From positions 62,001 to 126,000 of the forward strand of contig NZ_CAKZKL010000010.1 of assembly GCF_937123735.1 (NCBI RefSeq): 64,000 nucleotides of DNA, written 5' to 3'. The stretch is from an uncultured Lentibacter sp. (GTDB lineage: Bacteria; Pseudomonadota; Alphaproteobacteria; Rhodobacterales; Rhodobacteraceae). This document shows, piece by piece, positions 42,068-50,894 of the stretch; position 1 is the stretch's first letter; each line of letters starts with the position of its first letter. The notes below the pieces were generated by a model. The model searched no databases, was not told where the DNA came from, and was given only the letters and a program-made list of their open reading frames with translations. Position numbers and translations under genes: made by a program.

Positions 42068-43351
42068 ATGCGCGCTTTAGAAGACCATCCGCTGCGCTAT
42101 GAGCTGGCCAACGAGCTCCATGCGCGCCCCTTTCCCAGCCTGACGGCACCGGCGAGCGCGGTTTTTGTGGCGCTCAGGCCCAAGCACAATGCGGCCGGGC
42201 GCAACCGTGCGGCAGACCTTGCGCATTTGTGCGCGCTCTTGGACCGCTACGGCGCGGCGCACCCGGCACCGGAGGCCACGCATTACTCGGGGCAGATCGG
42301 GCGGCATATGCTCAAATGGGAGAGCCATACCGAGTTTGTGACCTATACCGCCTTTTGCGCGGGGGCGGGGGAGCGGGCGTTTGACGGGGCGGATTTTGAT
42401 ATTTTCCCGGTCGATTGGCTCGCGGCTTCGGGCATGGAGCGGGTGACGAGCGCGCTTTTGCGCGTGGAGCTGATGCCGGAGCCTGCGGCGCTGCGCACGG
42501 CGGTGAGCGCGTGGTTTGTGCCGGAGAGCGTGGCGGTGTCTTACGCATTGGACGAGGCGGCGGTGATTGCGGGGGATTTTCACATCGACCCCAACGGGCA
42601 CATGCGCTTTGCCGTTTTTGTGGCACCCGAGACAGGGCCGCAGCGCACGGGGCGGATTGTGCAGAGGCTCTGCGAGATCGAGACCTATAAGACTCTTTCC
42701 ATGCTGGGCTTTGCGCGGGTGCGCAGCCTTGCGCCGCAGCTGGCCAAGTTTGATGCGCAGCTCTCTGGCTTGATGGAAGATATGACCCTTTCAGAAACCC
42801 CCGCAGAGGCGACGCTGGATGCGCTTTTGAGCGTCTCTGCTGAGCTCGAGGCGCTTTCGGCGTCTGTTTCTTTCCGCTTCGGGGCGACGCAGGCCTATGA
42901 GGCGCTGGTGCATGAGCGGATTGCTGTTTTGCGCGAGACCCGCTTTGAGGGGCGCCAGAGCTTTGGCGAATTCATGATGCGCCGCTATGATCCTGCGATG
43001 CGCACGGTGGCCGCAACGCGTGCGCGCCTCAGCAAGATGGCGGATCGCGCGATGCGGGCGGGCGAGCTGCTGCGCACGCGGGTGGAGGTGGAGCGCTCTG
43101 CGCAGAATGGCGCGCTGCTCAAGAGTATGAACAAGCGGGCCGATTTGCAGCTTAGGTTGCAGCAGACGGTTGAGGGGCTCTCGGTTGTGGCGATCAGCTA
43201 TTATGCGGTGAACCTTGTCACCTATGCGCTTTATCCCTTTGCCAGAGGGCTTGGCGGCCTTGACAAAGGGATGGTGAGTGCGCTGGTCACTCTGCCGGTT
43301 GTAGGGCTTGTTTGGTGGCTTGTGCGCCGGATACGGAACCGCTTTCATTGA
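42068..43351 (+). CDS. DUF3422-family membrane-anchored protein
   Basis: This 427-residue protein starts MRALEDHPLRYELANELHARPFPSL, the DUF3422 signature (HPxRxxLxNELHARPFP). A long, mostly helical soluble region follows, with two C-terminal hydrophobic helices (VEGLSVVAISYYAVNLVTYAL and VSALVTLPVVGLVWWLV) and a basic tail. Function is unknown. AGGAGG lies 6 nt before the ATG. The last 65 bp overlap the convergent transporter gene. Confidence 0.92.
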   Translation: MRALEDHPLRYELANELHARPFPSLTAPASAVFVALRPKHNAAGRNRAADLAHLCALLDRYGAAHPAPEATHYSGQIGRHMLKWESHTEFVTYTAFCAGAGERAFDGADFDIFPVDWLAASGMERVTSALLRVELMPEPAALRTAVSAWFVPESVAVSYALDEAAVIAGDFHIDPNGHMRFAVFVAPETGPQRTGRIVQRLCEIETYKTLSMLGFARVRSLAPQLAKFDAQLSGLMEDMTLSETPAEATLDALLSVSAELEALSASVSFRFGATQAYEALVHERIAVLRETRFEGRQSFGEFMMRRYDPAMRTVAATRARLSKMADRAMRAGELLRTRVEVERSAQNGALLKSMNKRADLQLRLQQTVEGLSVVAISYYAVNLVTYALYPFARGLGGLDKGMVSALVTLPVVGLVWWLVRRIRNRFH

Positions 43352-44345
43352 GCAGGCGGGCGGCGAGCTTGGCCCCAACGAGGATGGCGGCGAGGGCGAG
43401 GAAGGCGGCAAAGCCCAGTGTCGGCACGCCGGAGAGGCCCGCGCCGAGGGTGCAGCCACCCGCCAGCACACCGCCCACACCCATGAGCAGCGCGCCGAGG
43501 GCGTAGCGGCCTGTCTGGGCAGGGGAGTCAAAGCTCACCCAAGCGAAGCGCTTGAACAGCAGGGCCGAGGCGAGAGCCCCCGCGAGGATGCCGCCGATGA
43601 GGCCCACGCCAAAGCCCGGGGTGATTGCGGTGCTGGCAATTGCCCAGAACAGGGTTGCTGTGGCCGGGGCCGTCAGGCTGAGGCTTTCGGCCATGATCGG
43701 GTCAAACGCGTCATAGAGCACAAAGCCCGTTCCCAGCCATGCGGCGGGCACAAGCAGGCCGATGAGCGCGGCAAGCGTGAGCATCTTGAGGCCCGCACCA
43801 GAGCGCAGGGCAAACACCAGCGCGCCAAGCGCCAGAACGGGCGCGGCGATGGCGGGCAGAGCGCCACCGAAGGGCACTGTGACGGCGGCCAGCGCCGCAG
43901 CGAGCGGCGCGAACACGCCCTTGAGCGTGGCATGGGCCGCGATGGCGAAGAGCACGAGCACGCTGGCGGCGCGCAGATTGCCAGAGGCCGACAGCACCGC
44001 GAGGCGCGAGGCGCAGCCCCGCGTGAGCACCATGCCTGCGCCAAAGGCGAGGCCGCCCAGCACGATGGCCAGCGCGGGAATATCAGAGGCCAGGTAGCGG
44101 TGGGCCTCAAAGTTGATGAGGCCCGCACCCACGCCGGCCTGTGTGCCGACAAGCGCCACGGCCAGCGCCATGAGCCAGACGCCGCCGGCGGCGCGGCGGT
44201 CTTGCGCATCGGTGCTTGTGAGGGCGCGGCGCAGGCAGAAGCGGGTGATCTCGGCGAGCACCCCGAAAGCCACGCCGATGGCGAGGGCCAGGTAGAGGCT
44301 GGCTGTGACGGGGGTGAGGGTTTCAAAACCGAATGATTCAAACAT
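43287..44345 (-). CDS. YeeE/YedE-family thiosulfate or sulfur-compound transporter
   Basis: This 352-residue protein has about nine or ten hydrophobic helices. The conserved cysteine motifs of the family are present: LTRGCASRLAVLSASG in the first half and LAGGCTLGAGLSG near the C-terminus. YeeE/TsuA imports thiosulfate through such cysteines, while relatives move other sulfur or selenium species. It is a single gene here, with no tusA-like partner. No ATTC-N8-GAAT site was found upstream, unlike the MBL-rhodanese pair. Confidence 0.9.
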   Translation of the reverse strand: MFESFGFETLTPVTASLYLALAIGVAFGVLAEITRFCLRRALTSTDAQDRRAAGGVWLMALAVALVGTQAGVGAGLINFEAHRYLASDIPALAIVLGGLAFGAGMVLTRGCASRLAVLSASGNLRAASVLVLFAIAAHATLKGVFAPLAAALAAVTVPFGGALPAIAAPVLALGALVFALRSGAGLKMLTLAALIGLLVPAAWLGTGFVLYDAFDPIMAESLSLTAPATATLFWAIASTAITPGFGVGLIGGILAGALASALLFKRFAWVSFDSPAQTGRYALGALLMGVGGVLAGGCTLGAGLSGVPTLGFAAFLALAAILVGAKLAARLLNESGSVSGAQATKQALQPAE

Positions 44346-44512
44346 GGCAAGGCTCCGGACACGAGTGGGCTTTGCGCTTAGGTGGACGGGTTTTTGCCGC
44401 GCGGCAAGGGGTGCGGGCTGTGCTGCGCCGGTTGTGGCGGGGAGGATGTTCTTGGCGCGCCGCGCAAAGAGAGGGCTGTTCTTTGCGTTGCTGTCGCTCA
44501 GGACAAAAGACC

Positions 44513-44550
44513 AAACGCGCGCCCTTGGACAGGACGCGCGTTTTTATTTC
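44513..44550. terminator. Hairpin terminator downstream of the ABC permease genes
   Basis: AAACGCGCG (44513-44521) pairs with CGCGCGTTT (44535-44543). T-rich sequence follows on the plus strand, and TGGTCTTTTG on the minus strand. It lies after the last gene of the minus-strand permease operon. Confidence 0.6.
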
Positions 44551-44571
44551 GCTTTTGGCGCTGCGTGGGGC

Positions 44572-45540
44572 TCAGCGGCCACGAATGCGCGGATCCAGCG
44601 CGTCGCGCAGCCCGTCGCCGAGGAAGTTCACGGCCAGAACGGTGAGCGAGATGGCCACCCCGGGCAGCATCACGCGTTCGGGGAATTCCTGCATCCTGTC
44701 AACCGAGTCTGCCAGCATCTTGCCCCATGTGGGGAAATCGGAGGGAAACCCGACCCCGAGAAAGCTGAGCGCGCTTTCTGTGATGATGGCCGTGGCGAGG
44801 CCGAATGTGGCGGAGACCACGATGGGCGAAATCACGTTGGGCAGAAGATGGCGTGTGATGATGCCCCGGCTTGTTGTGCCTGCCGAGCGGGCGGCGAGCA
44901 CAAATTCACGCTCCTTGAGCGCGAGCACATCGCCGCGCACGATCCGGGCGGTGTGCATCCAGGAGGTGAGGCCGATCACCCCGACAATCAGGATGAACAT
45001 GCCGCCTTCGGGGCCGAAATTGGCCCTGAGGGGCTGTCGGAACAGGGTGACGGCCACCAGCAGCATTGGCAGGATCGGCAGCGAGAGAAACAGATCGGTG
45101 AGGCGCATGAGCGGCCCGTCAAGGCGCTTGAAATAGCCCGCCATGACGCCGATGAAAGCCCCCAGAAACAGCGAGAGCAGCATGGCCGCCCAGCCCACCG
45201 CCAGCGAGGTGCGCCCGCCGGCGATCATATTGGCCAGCCCGTCACGGCCCAGCTGGTCGGTGCCGAAGGGGTGTTTCCAGCTCGTCTTTGCGTCGCTGTC
45301 CCAGAGGGCGGTGTAGATCGGGCGGTGGTCTTTGGCGCGGATGTCAAGCTTGCCGGGGTCCAGATCCCAGATCAGCGCTCCGAAGAGCACCGCAAAGGTG
45401 ATGAACAGCAAGAAGCCGCCCCCCAGCAGGGCGCCCTTATGCTGGCGGAACTGGAGCCAGACCTCGGCCAGTTGCGAGCGGTGTGGCGCGAGCGGTGCGT
45501 TGTCTTGCAGCGCCTCGATGGCTTGGATGTCATCAGTCAT
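44572..45540 (-). CDS. ABC transporter permease, DppC/OppC type
   Basis: This 322-residue inner-membrane permease has an N-terminal OppC-N helix (GALLGGGFLLFITFAVLFGALIW), the DHRPIYTALWDSD...HPFGTDQLGRDGLANMI motif typical of this subfamily, and the EAA loop region LKEREFVLAARSAGTTSRGIITRHLLPNVISPI. It is the final gene of the binding-protein/permease operon and overlaps the DppB-type gene by 8 bp. The substrate is probably a peptide, opine or acylated amino acid. Confidence 0.93.
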   Translation of the reverse strand: MTDDIQAIEALQDNAPLAPHRSQLAEVWLQFRQHKGALLGGGFLLFITFAVLFGALIWDLDPGKLDIRAKDHRPIYTALWDSDAKTSWKHPFGTDQLGRDGLANMIAGGRTSLAVGWAAMLLSLFLGAFIGVMAGYFKRLDGPLMRLTDLFLSLPILPMLLVAVTLFRQPLRANFGPEGGMFILIVGVIGLTSWMHTARIVRGDVLALKEREFVLAARSAGTTSRGIITRHLLPNVISPIVVSATFGLATAIITESALSFLGVGFPSDFPTWGKMLADSVDRMQEFPERVMLPGVAISLTVLAVNFLGDGLRDALDPRIRGR

Positions 45541-46642
45541 AACGGATCCTTGGGTCGAGCACGCCATAGAGCACATCGGCAATGATGTTGGCCATCACAA
45601 TGAGAAAGGCGAAAATGAAGGTCAGGGTCATCACCATGGGCATGTCATTGGCAAAGAGCGCGGTGATCAGCAGTTGGCCGATCCCGTTGACCTTGAAGAC
45701 CACCTCGGTGATGATGGAGCCCCCGAAGATCCCCGGGATGGCCAGCGCGATGACGGTGACCACGGCGATCATTGAGTTGCGCAGCACATGGACCAGCAAC
45801 ACGACCCGCTCTGGCAGGCCCTTGGCGCGGGCGGTGCGCACATAATCTTGCTTGAGGTTGTCCAGCATCGAGGCGCGCATGAAGCGGCTGATCTGGGCGG
45901 TGATTTGCAGCGCCAGCACCATCACCGGCATGATCATCTGTTTGAGCTGCACCACAAAGCTGTCCCAGTCATTGACCACATGGGTGGTGTCATAGATCGA
46001 GGGGAACCAGCCAAGGGAGACCGAGAATATCACGATCATCAGCGGGCCTGTGAAGAAGGGCGGCACCGAGAAGCCGATCATGGTGATGAATGTGCCGGCC
46101 TGATCGAAGGTCGAATATTGTTTGTAGGCCGAGTAGATGCCGATCGGGATCGCGATGAGGAAGGCCAGCAGATAGGCCATACCCACAACCCAGAGCGTCT
46201 GGGGCAGGCGCTGGAGCACGATGTCCATCACGGGGGAGCGGGTCTGCCAGCTGATAACCCGCTGGTCACGCACCATGATTTCGGTTTGGCCTGCCACTTC
46301 GCGCAGCAGCCCTTCCTGGCGCAGGCTTTCAAGCGTGGCCGACACGGGCAACTCGAGCGGCACTTCCCAATGCCAGGCAAAGCGGGTGCCAAAGAGATAA
46401 TCAATCAGCACCTGCGGCTCGATCCAGAACATCTGCACCAGCCATTTCCAGAACTGCACATACCACGGCGCTCCGAGGCCGAGCGCCTCGCGCATTTTCT
46501 GTTTCACTTCCGGCGGCACGGTGAGCGGCACCTGGGCCATCGGATCGCCCGGGGCGAGCTGCAACAGAAGAAAGATGATAAGAGCGATAAACAAAAGCAC
46601 CGGAACAGAAAGGATCAAGCGACGGAGGGTATATGTCAGCAT
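45533..46642 (-). CDS. ABC transporter permease, DppB/OppB type
   Basis: This 369-residue permease starts MLTYTLRRLILSVPVLLFIALIIFLLLQLAPGDP, the usual DppB first helix. The EAA region is DNLKQDYVRTARAKGLPERVVLLVHVLRNSMIAVVTVIALAIPGIFGGSIITEVVF. The periplasmic segment after helix 1 is enlarged (about residues 60-150, including ATLESLRQEGLLREV), making the protein longer than the usual 305-335 residues. It pairs with the DppC-type subunit. Confidence 0.93.
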   Translation of the reverse strand: MLTYTLRRLILSVPVLLFIALIIFLLLQLAPGDPMAQVPLTVPPEVKQKMREALGLGAPWYVQFWKWLVQMFWIEPQVLIDYLFGTRFAWHWEVPLELPVSATLESLRQEGLLREVAGQTEIMVRDQRVISWQTRSPVMDIVLQRLPQTLWVVGMAYLLAFLIAIPIGIYSAYKQYSTFDQAGTFITMIGFSVPPFFTGPLMIVIFSVSLGWFPSIYDTTHVVNDWDSFVVQLKQMIMPVMVLALQITAQISRFMRASMLDNLKQDYVRTARAKGLPERVVLLVHVLRNSMIAVVTVIALAIPGIFGGSIITEVVFKVNGIGQLLITALFANDMPMVMTLTFIFAFLIVMANIIADVLYGVLDPRIRYD

Positions 46643-46704
46643 GAAGGGTGCCTTGGGTTATGGATCTTTTGGGGTGACGTTTGGGTCATCTGCGGGCGAG
46701 AGCG

Positions 46705-46734
46705 AAGCGCCCCGCAAAAACGCGGGGCGCTTCA
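46705..46734 (-). terminator. Perfect 12-bp hairpin between binding-protein and permease genes
   Basis: GAAGCGCCCCGC and its exact complement surround AAAAAC, directly after the binding-protein stop in transcription order. It should stabilise or partly terminate the message, giving more binding protein than permease, as with the hairpin at 18156-18185. Confidence 0.7.
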
Positions 46735-46746
46735 GGGCAAGAGCCC

Positions 46747-48450
46747 TTACTTGATGCGATACCACTCGGCGGCATCCCAGAGCTCGGAATCCCACACGTT
46801 GAGAACATGTCCGCCCAGAGAATTGGCCTGGCCAGACACACGCCCGCGGTGAACAAGGCCGACAATCGTGTGGCTGTCCTTGGTGAGCATGTTGTTCATC
46901 TTGATGGCGATTTCGCCGCGCTTGGCGATGTCGCCGGTGCGGGCCAGCTCGTCGATCAGGGCATCATAGGCCGGATCGCAGAACCGGTTGATGTTTTCAC
47001 CCTGCCACTGGCTTGACGGCTTGGGCTCGTTGCCACAGCGATAGGCCGCAAGATATTGCTGCGGGTCTGTGCCGTTGAAGGTGTTGGCATACATTTCCAC
47101 GTCTGCGTAGAACTTCTGGAAGGTGTCGGGCGAGCCGGGATCACCGCCAAAGAAGACCGAGGCATTCAGGTTGCGCAGCTCTGTTTCCACGCCGATCTCT
47201 TCCCACCACTGTTTGATCAGGGCCTGAAAGTCCTGACGCACGGCGTTGGTTGAGGTTTGATAGAGGATCGACAGTTTCTTGCCATCCTTGTCGCGCACAC
47301 CGTCGCCATCGGAATCAACCCAGCCTGCTTCGTCCAGAAGCGCGCGGGCGCGGTCCATGTCCTGGGTCAGGCAAAAGGTGTTGTTGGCGGCATAGTTGTC
47401 CGGTGATGGCACCAGATCACAGGTGGGGCGGCCTGCCTTGCCATAGCCGACTTCCACCAGCAGCTCGCGGTCGATCGAGATCGAGAGCGCTTCGCGCACG
47501 CGGGCATCTGACAGGAAGGGGTGCGGATGCGCCACTGTGGAGCGCTCGCCTTCGGGCAGATCGGGGGAGGGGTCTGTGAGGTTCATCTCAAGACGCTCAA
47601 CCAGCGGACCGAAGCCGGCCACGGCCTTGCCCTTGCCGCCTTCTTCAAACTTCGCGATCACATCGGGTGCGAGCTGGAGGTTCCAGGCGTAATCCATTTC
47701 GCCGGTCTCAAACACGGCCCGCGCCGCGCCTGTGGCGTCACCGCCGCCCTTGAGGGTCATGGTGGCAAATTTGGGCTTGCCAGCCTCGCGGTAGTTGGCA
47801 TTGGCCGAGAAGGAGATCACGTCATTGGGCTTGAACTCGTCCACCACGAAGGGTCCGGTGCCGATCGGATTGAAGTTTGCTTCGGTGCATTCGGGCGCTT
47901 TGGCTCCGAGGCAATCGGCAAACTGGGCCGCCTGGATCACCGGGGATTGGCCCCCCACAAGCGGACCATAGGGGTTTGGCTTGGGCTGGTTGAAGGTGAT
48001 TTTGAGCGTCATCGTGTCGAGCACGTCAATGCTCTGGACACCGTCAAAGAAAGCCGCCTGCGCACAGCCGCCTTCCGGGTGCATACAGTATTCTGCGGTG
48101 AATTTTGCGTCGTTGGCGGTCACAGGGGTGCCATCGGACCACAGGATGCCGTCGCGGATTTTCCAGGTGATGGAGGTCAGATCGGCGCTCACGCCGCCAT
48201 TGGCCACGGTTGGAATTTCGGCGGCGATGTAAGGCACCAGGGCGCCCTTGTCGTCATAGCGCGCCAGAGGCTCGATCACCAGCGAGGCCGCTTCCACGTC
48301 TTTTGTGCCACCCGAGAGATAGGGGTTCAGGATCGACGGCGCTTGCCAGTAGATCACATTGACATGGCCGTCAGAGCCACGCTCGGCCATGGCCATCGGC
48401 GCCATAGCAAAGGAGGCCGCTGCGCCAAGCAGAAGGGATTTCATTTTCAT
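46747..48450 (-). CDS. ABC transporter substrate-binding protein, family 5
   Basis: This 567-residue periplasmic protein has a signal peptide (MKMKSLLLGAAASFAMAPMAMA). The family 5 pattern is visible: VASLVIEPLARYDDKGALVPYIAAEIPTV, then GTPVTANDAKFTAEYCM and a C-terminal domain with YLAAYRCGNEPKPSSQWQGENINRFCDPAYDALIDE. It captures peptides, opines or related ligands for the permeases encoded downstream. The ATPases are encoded divergently from 48875, so one control region serves both halves. Confidence 0.94.
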   Translation of the reverse strand: MKMKSLLLGAAASFAMAPMAMAERGSDGHVNVIYWQAPSILNPYLSGGTKDVEAASLVIEPLARYDDKGALVPYIAAEIPTVANGGVSADLTSITWKIRDGILWSDGTPVTANDAKFTAEYCMHPEGGCAQAAFFDGVQSIDVLDTMTLKITFNQPKPNPYGPLVGGQSPVIQAAQFADCLGAKAPECTEANFNPIGTGPFVVDEFKPNDVISFSANANYREAGKPKFATMTLKGGGDATGAARAVFETGEMDYAWNLQLAPDVIAKFEEGGKGKAVAGFGPLVERLEMNLTDPSPDLPEGERSTVAHPHPFLSDARVREALSISIDRELLVEVGYGKAGRPTCDLVPSPDNYAANNTFCLTQDMDRARALLDEAGWVDSDGDGVRDKDGKKLSILYQTSTNAVRQDFQALIKQWWEEIGVETELRNLNASVFFGGDPGSPDTFQKFYADVEMYANTFNGTDPQQYLAAYRCGNEPKPSSQWQGENINRFCDPAYDALIDELARTGDIAKRGEIAIKMNNMLTKDSHTIVGLVHRGRVSGQANSLGGHVLNVWDSELWDAAEWYRIK

Positions 48451-48874
48451 GTTTTACTCCGTGTTGGGCGAGGGGCTGCCCCGCCTGAGCTTATCCGCTT
48501 GTCGCGGCTTTTCTGGTGAGAGCGGATTGCAGTTCTGCACCATCCGTGAACCGGATGTGCGGACCTTGGCAGCGCCCCCACGACCCGCCCATTCGAAACA
48601 GAGATTCGCCAAAATGCAAGCCCTTTGACAGCCGGCCGTTGCGTGAGCCGGCAAATTTTTGGGTCGCGGCCTGCTGGTTGGGCAACGCGGAAGCGCGGCA
48701 GGTAGCGAGACAGGCAGCGCACGGTAAGGGGGCAGCAACGGGCGCGGTAAGCGCACGGCAAGGGCAAAGGCGCGGCCCGCGCAGGGACAGCGCAGGGGTA
48801 TGACAGGGTTTGACAGTCTTGCCTTGCTCTCTGTAGCGTGGGGCCAATTGCAGTTTCTGGATGGACCTCCCCCA
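48451..48874. promoter_or_regulatory. 424-bp divergent control region of the ABC importer
   Basis: There is no convincing gene here. For the binding-protein gene, TTGCAT (48619-48614) and TCGAAT (48596-48591) on the minus strand are 17 bp apart. For the ATPase gene, TTGACA (48810-48815) and TGTAGC (48832-48837) are 16 bp apart. A perfect 6-bp inverted repeat CATCCG/CGGATG (48541-48557) lies in the binding-protein leader. The promoters are candidates only. Confidence 0.5.
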
Positions 48875-50707
48875 ATGCTTGACCAACCGCTTGCCAAGAT
48901 CGAAAACCTGCGTGTCGCCTTCCAGACCAAGGACGGCCCCGTGGTGGGGGTAAAGGATGTGTCCTTTGAGGTGCGCGCAGGCGAGACCGTCTGTATTGTT
49001 GGGGAATCCGGCTCGGGCAAATCGGTCTCTTCGCTGGCTTTGATGCGGCTGATCGAATACGGCGGCGGCGAGATTGCCGGTGGCAAGATCCTGTTTGAGC
49101 GGGGGGCAGAGCAGGCCCAGGGGCAGGCGGTTGACCTGGCCCAGGCCGACCAGAGCCTGATGCGCACGATTCGCGGCAATGAGATCGGCATGATCTTTCA
49201 GGAGCCGATGACGGCGCTTAACCCTGTCTTCACCGTGGGCCGCCAGCTGACCGAGGGGCTGCGGCTGCACAAGGGGCTGAGCAAGCCCGAGGCCGAGGCG
49301 CGCGCGCTTGATTTGCTCAAGCAGGTGCGCATTCCCGAGCCCGAGCGGCGGCTGAAGCAATTTCCGCACGAGCTGTCGGGCGGGATGCGCCAGCGGGTTG
49401 TGATTGCCATGGCGTTGGCCTGTGAGCCGCGTCTGTTGATTGCGGATGAGCCGACGACGGCGCTGGATGTGACCATTCAGGCCGAGATTCTGGCGCTGAT
49501 GGACCGCCTCAAGCGCGAGACCGGCACGGCGGTGATGTTCATCACCCATGACATGGCGGTGGTGGCGCAGATGGCGGACCGGGTGGTTGTGATGTTTCGG
49601 GGCGAAAAGGTGGAGGAGGGGCCTGTCGAGGAGATCTTTGAGGCCCCCAAGCACAATTACACCAAGGCGCTTCTTGCCGCGGTGCCCAAGCTGGGCGAGA
49701 TGCGGGGCAAGGCCTATCCTGAACCCATGAAGCTGCTGGGGCGCAAGGCGCAGAACCTGGACCCGATCGCGGGCAGCGAAGAGGTGTTGTTGCGGGTTGA
49801 AAACCTGACCACGCGCTTTCCTGTGAAGGGCGGTTTCTTGCGCCGCACCGTGGCCAATGTCCATGCGGTGGAGGATATTTCGTTCACGCTCAACAAGGGG
49901 CGCACCCTGAGCCTTGTGGGGGAGAGCGGCTGTGGCAAATCCACTGCCGGGCGCTCGCTTTTGCGGCTGGTGGAGCCGCAGGCGGGCAAGGTAACCCTAG
50001 ATGGGGTGGACATCATGGCGCTGCCCCCGCGTGGGCTGCGCAGGGCGCGGCTGGACATGCAGATGATTTTCCAGGACCCGTTCGCCAGCCTCAACCCGCA
50101 GATGAACCTGATGCGGCAGGTGGCGGAGCCGCTTGAAAACTATGGCGTGGCCAAGGGACAGGCCTTGCAAGACCGGATTGCGGCGCTGTTTGACCGTGTG
50201 GAGCTGCCGCGCTCTTTCCTGCGGCGCTTTCCGCATGAGCTTTCGGGTGGGCAGCGCCAAAGGGTGGCAATTGCGCGCGCGTTGGCGCTCAACCCCAAGC
50301 TCATCGTGGCCGATGAGGCCGTGAGCGCGCTGGATGTGAGCGTGCAGGCGCAGGTGCTCAACCTGATGATGGAATTGCAGGCCGAGCTGGGGCTGTCTTA
50401 TCTCTTCATCAGCCATGATATGGCGGTGGTTGAGCGGGTGAGCCATGATGTGGGGGTCATGTATCTGGGGCGGATCGTGGAGTTGGGCCCGCGTGCGGCG
50501 GTGTTTGAGAACCCGCAGCACCCTTACACGCAGGCGTTGATGAAGGCGGTTCCGATTGCCGATCCGCGCCGGCGCAAGGACGAGCGCGAGCTGAATTTCA
50601 AGCCGATCCCCTCGCCGATCCATCCGGTGGGCCATGTGGCGGCGCCGAGCGCATATAAGGAAGTGAGCAAGGGGCATTATATCCTGACAACGGACAGCGG
50701 ATATTGA
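48875..50707 (+). CDS. ABC transporter ATP-binding protein, fused DppD-DppF type
   Basis: This 610-residue protein has two complete ATPase domains. Domain 1 shows Walker A VGESGSGKS, signature HELSGGMRQRV and Walker B RLLIADEPTTALDV. Domain 2 (from about residue 305) shows VGESGCGKS, HELSGGQRQRVAIARAL and KLIVADEAVSALDV. Each is followed by an oligopeptide-transporter C-terminal extension. It energises the importer encoded divergently and leads a plus-strand operon of deacylases and oxidases. The ATG at 48875 is chosen by domain position; no clear ribosome-binding site is seen, and the frame is open to 48800. Confidence 0.93.
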   Translation: MLDQPLAKIENLRVAFQTKDGPVVGVKDVSFEVRAGETVCIVGESGSGKSVSSLALMRLIEYGGGEIAGGKILFERGAEQAQGQAVDLAQADQSLMRTIRGNEIGMIFQEPMTALNPVFTVGRQLTEGLRLHKGLSKPEAEARALDLLKQVRIPEPERRLKQFPHELSGGMRQRVVIAMALACEPRLLIADEPTTALDVTIQAEILALMDRLKRETGTAVMFITHDMAVVAQMADRVVVMFRGEKVEEGPVEEIFEAPKHNYTKALLAAVPKLGEMRGKAYPEPMKLLGRKAQNLDPIAGSEEVLLRVENLTTRFPVKGGFLRRTVANVHAVEDISFTLNKGRTLSLVGESGCGKSTAGRSLLRLVEPQAGKVTLDGVDIMALPPRGLRRARLDMQMIFQDPFASLNPQMNLMRQVAEPLENYGVAKGQALQDRIAALFDRVELPRSFLRRFPHELSGGQRQRVAIARALALNPKLIVADEAVSALDVSVQAQVLNLMMELQAELGLSYLFISHDMAVVERVSHDVGVMYLGRIVELGPRAAVFENPQHPYTQALMKAVPIADPRRRKDERELNFKPIPSPIHPVGHVAAPSAYKEVSKGHYILTTDSGY

Positions 50708-50717
50708 CAGAGTGGTT

Positions 50718-50856
50718 TCGCCTGCTGACGCAGGCGACCCGCTCGGCGGCTGTGCCGCCTCGCCACTGGCGCTCATCAAGAGCCGTTTGCGCTGAGGGGC
50801 GGGGTTGGAGTGGGGGCCAGCCCCCACGCCCCCGAGGTATTTTTGACCAGAAGAAG
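50718..50856 (+). terminator. Two-hairpin 3' element, copy D (split)
   Basis: It lies 10 bp after the ATPase stop. Hairpin 2 is TCGCCTGC/GCAGGCGA (50718-50737, loop TGAC), with TT before and CCC after as in the other copies. Hairpin 1 is GTGGGGGC/GCCCCCAC (50810-50827), 72 bp later; a GGCGGC/GCCGCC stem lies between. The tail 50835-50856 is identical over 22 nt to that of copy B. Transcription must pass it if argE shares the operon promoter. Confidence 0.65.
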
Positions 50857-50894
50857 ATGGGGCGTTTGGCCTTTTTCGCGCTGAGGAGATTGTG

